The notes under the pieces: generated by a model
Seen by the model: only the letters and a program-made list of their open reading frames with translations
Databases searched by the model: none
Told to the model about the DNA's origin: nothing
Source of the DNA: an uncultured Pseudomonadales bacterium
Lineage (GTDB): Bacteria; Pseudomonadota; Gammaproteobacteria; Pseudomonadales; Azotimanducaceae
Direction of reading: 5' to 3'
NCBI GenBank assembly: GCA_958296165.1
Contig: OY282447.1
Coordinates: forward strand, 1,364,001-1,428,000
DNA: 64,000 nt
Made by a program: the position numbers and the translations under genes
In this document: positions 62,775-64,000 of the stretch, piece after piece
How the letters are laid out: each line of letters begins with the position of its first letter
Numbering within the stretch: the stretch's first letter is position 1

Positions 62775-64000
62775 GTGAAAATCCTCTATGGCCTGCTGCT
62801 GCATCTCGCCCTGCCGTGGGTGTGGGCACGGCTGCATTGGAAGGCCCGCCTGGCGCCCGGCTACGCCGAACGCATCGGCGAACGGTTCGGCAACGTGCGC
62901 GCCATGCCGGAAGGCGTGGTGTGGTTTCACACCGTATCGGCTGGCGAGACCAACGCCGCCGCACCCACCATACGAGCCGCCAAAGAGTGCATGCCCAACC
63001 AGACGTTCCTCGTTACCACCATGACGCCCACCGGCAGCGCTCGCGTACACGCCTTGTTGGGCGACATCGTTGAACACTGCTACGCACCCTACGACTACCC
63101 GTGGGCGGTGGCGCGATTCCTGCGCCGCGTGCGGCCTACCGCGCTCGTCCTCATGGAGACGGAGCTCTGGCCCAACTTGATCGAGCACACCGCAGCCAGC
63201 GGCGCCGACGTGTACTTGGTCAACGCTCGCCTGTCGGAGCGCTCCTATCGCCGCTATCGGCGCGCGCGCTCGGTCATCGAGCCGATGCTCGAGCGCGTAC
63301 GCCACATCGTCTGCCAATACGAAGACACAGCGACGCGGTTTCGCAATTTGGGCGCCCAGACGGTGACCACCGCCGGCAGCGTCAAGTTCGACGGACAGCT
63401 GCCGCCGGATCGTTTCGGCGTCTACGATCCCGGTTTCGGCGACGCGCCGGTATGGATTGCCGGCAGCACGCACGCCGGCGAAGAAGAGATCGTCTTGGAC
63501 GCGCACCTGCGCCTGCTGGCGCGGTATCCGCAAATGCGCTTGATCTTGGTGCCGAGACACCCGGAACGCGCTCCGGCAGCGCAGCGCCTAGTTGCGCGAT
63601 ACGGCCTGTCCGTGGCGCGGCTGTCGGCGCGAGAGACAGGCAAACAGGTGCTGATCGGCGACGTCATGGGCACGCTTGCGCACCTCTACGCGTATGCCCA
63701 CGTCGCTTTCGTTGGCGGCACTTTGGACGATACCGGCGGCCACAATCCAATCGAAGCCGCCCTGCACGGATTGCCGATCCTAGTGGGGCCAGCGAACTTC
63801 AAGATCGAAGAAATCTGCGCTCGATTCCGTGCCGCCGGCTGCCTCCATCCGGTTGCCCACGCAGCCGACATCGAGCGCGTGGTAGGCGAACTGATTGCCG
63901 ATGAAGACCGCCGCCGCGCACAAGGCCAGCTCGCGCTCGCGGTCGTGGAAGACAATCGCGGCGCCGAGCGGACGCTGTTGGCGCTCCTGTGCGCATGGCT
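62775..64000 (+). CDS. waaA: 3-deoxy-D-manno-octulosonic-acid (Kdo) transferase, 3' end missing
   Basis: About 408 codons from a GTG at 62775 to the window edge, so close to complete. The membrane-proximal N terminus (VKILYGLLLHLALPWVWARL) is followed by GT-B fold marks: FHTVSAGET, VTTMTPTGSARV, MET-ELWPN (LVLMETELWPNLIEH), IAGSTHAGEEEIVLDAHLRL, LVPRHPER, and FVGGTLDDTGGHNPIEAALH. It transfers Kdo to lipid A precursor at the inner membrane. Together with hldE it marks an LPS-core gene neighbourhood. Divergent from the FAD oxidoreductase gene. Confidence 0.95.
   Translation, partial: MKILYGLLLHLALPWVWARLHWKARLAPGYAERIGERFGNVRAMPEGVVWFHTVSAGETNAAAPTIRAAKECMPNQTFLVTTMTPTGSARVHALLGDIVEHCYAPYDYPWAVARFLRRVRPTALVLMETELWPNLIEHTAASGADVYLVNARLSERSYRRYRRARSVIEPMLERVRHIVCQYEDTATRFRNLGAQTVTTAGSVKFDGQLPPDRFGVYDPGFGDAPVWIAGSTHAGEEEIVLDAHLRLLARYPQMRLILVPRHPERAPAAQRLVARYGLSVARLSARETGKQVLIGDVMGTLAHLYAYAHVAFVGGTLDDTGGHNPIEAALHGLPILVGPANFKIEEICARFRAAGCLHPVAHAADIERVVGELIADEDRRRAQGQLALAVVEDNRGAERTLLALLCAW

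Noticed and set aside
62253-63560. 435-codon antisense frame opposite waaA
   Set aside because: No domain similarity, and it covers the well-conserved Kdo transferase frame on the other strand.
1-64000. tRNA or rRNA genes
   Set aside because: No cloverleaf with a T-loop GTTCGA-type core and CCA-end arrangement, and no rRNA-like conserved blocks were noticed in any intergenic gap; a tRNAscan/Infernal run would settle it.

Overview
GC-rich (visibly about 65 percent or more) chromosomal DNA of a gammaproteobacterium. Evidence for the class is the conserved rimP-nusA-infB-rbfA-truB-rpsO-pnp operon, a bifunctional hldE next to waaA, pcnB, nfuA with an IscR-like site, and an aroF/G/H-type DAHP synthase behind a classical attenuator. 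The accessory content (phytanoyl-CoA and TauD dioxygenases, P450, luciferase-like monooxygenases, serine hydrolase, ligD/ku, Uma2) would suit an uncultivated marine or host-associated lineage, but the genus cannot be told from the sequence.

Layout. 1-8203: translation and RNA-metabolism operon, all on +. 8210-18182: Uma2-type nuclease, P450, a small clan-CD-like peptidase, a Tat-exported aldo/keto reductase and a MacAB-like export operon (permease, fusion protein, ATPase), then a PhyH oxygenase. 18179-22751: an extended SDR, a tandem duplicated gene pair of uncertain function, a CDP-alcohol phosphatidyltransferase and an LLM oxidoreductase. 22758-27354: non-homologous end-joining island (ligD divergent from ku, a MerR-TPR gene and a 59-aa gene). 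27424-33781: a CRTAC1-like lipoprotein and a DUF3450/ExbB/TonB-receptor cluster; the lipoprotein and ExbB genes each carry an apparent one-base deletion. 33813-36661: carbonic anhydrase, DsbA-like protein, glutaredoxin and LLM oxidoreductase.

36899-42906 is the most unusual part: the ruin of a type I-E CRISPR-Cas locus. An intact cas3, the first 54 codons of cas8e and one 29-nt terminal I-E repeat are still in their ancestral order and orientation on the minus strand. The rest of Cascade, the adaptation genes and most of the array have been replaced by a truncated IS21, a truncated serine recombinase and a PIN/ribbon-helix-helix pair.

43061-64000: nfuA under a probable IscR operator; DAHP synthase with a 27-aa Trp-Phe-Phe leader peptide and attenuator; ppk1; PhyH, serine hydrolase and a NYN/cold-shock fusion; an IS1380 transposase fused in frame to a DUF3800 protein; pcnB; a sodium/solute symporter; a TauD oxygenase; a two-domain M16 protease; a 184-bp MITE with terminal inverted repeats and target duplication; hldE, an aldo/keto reductase, an FAD oxidoreductase and waaA running off the right edge. 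No rRNA or tRNA gene was recognised.
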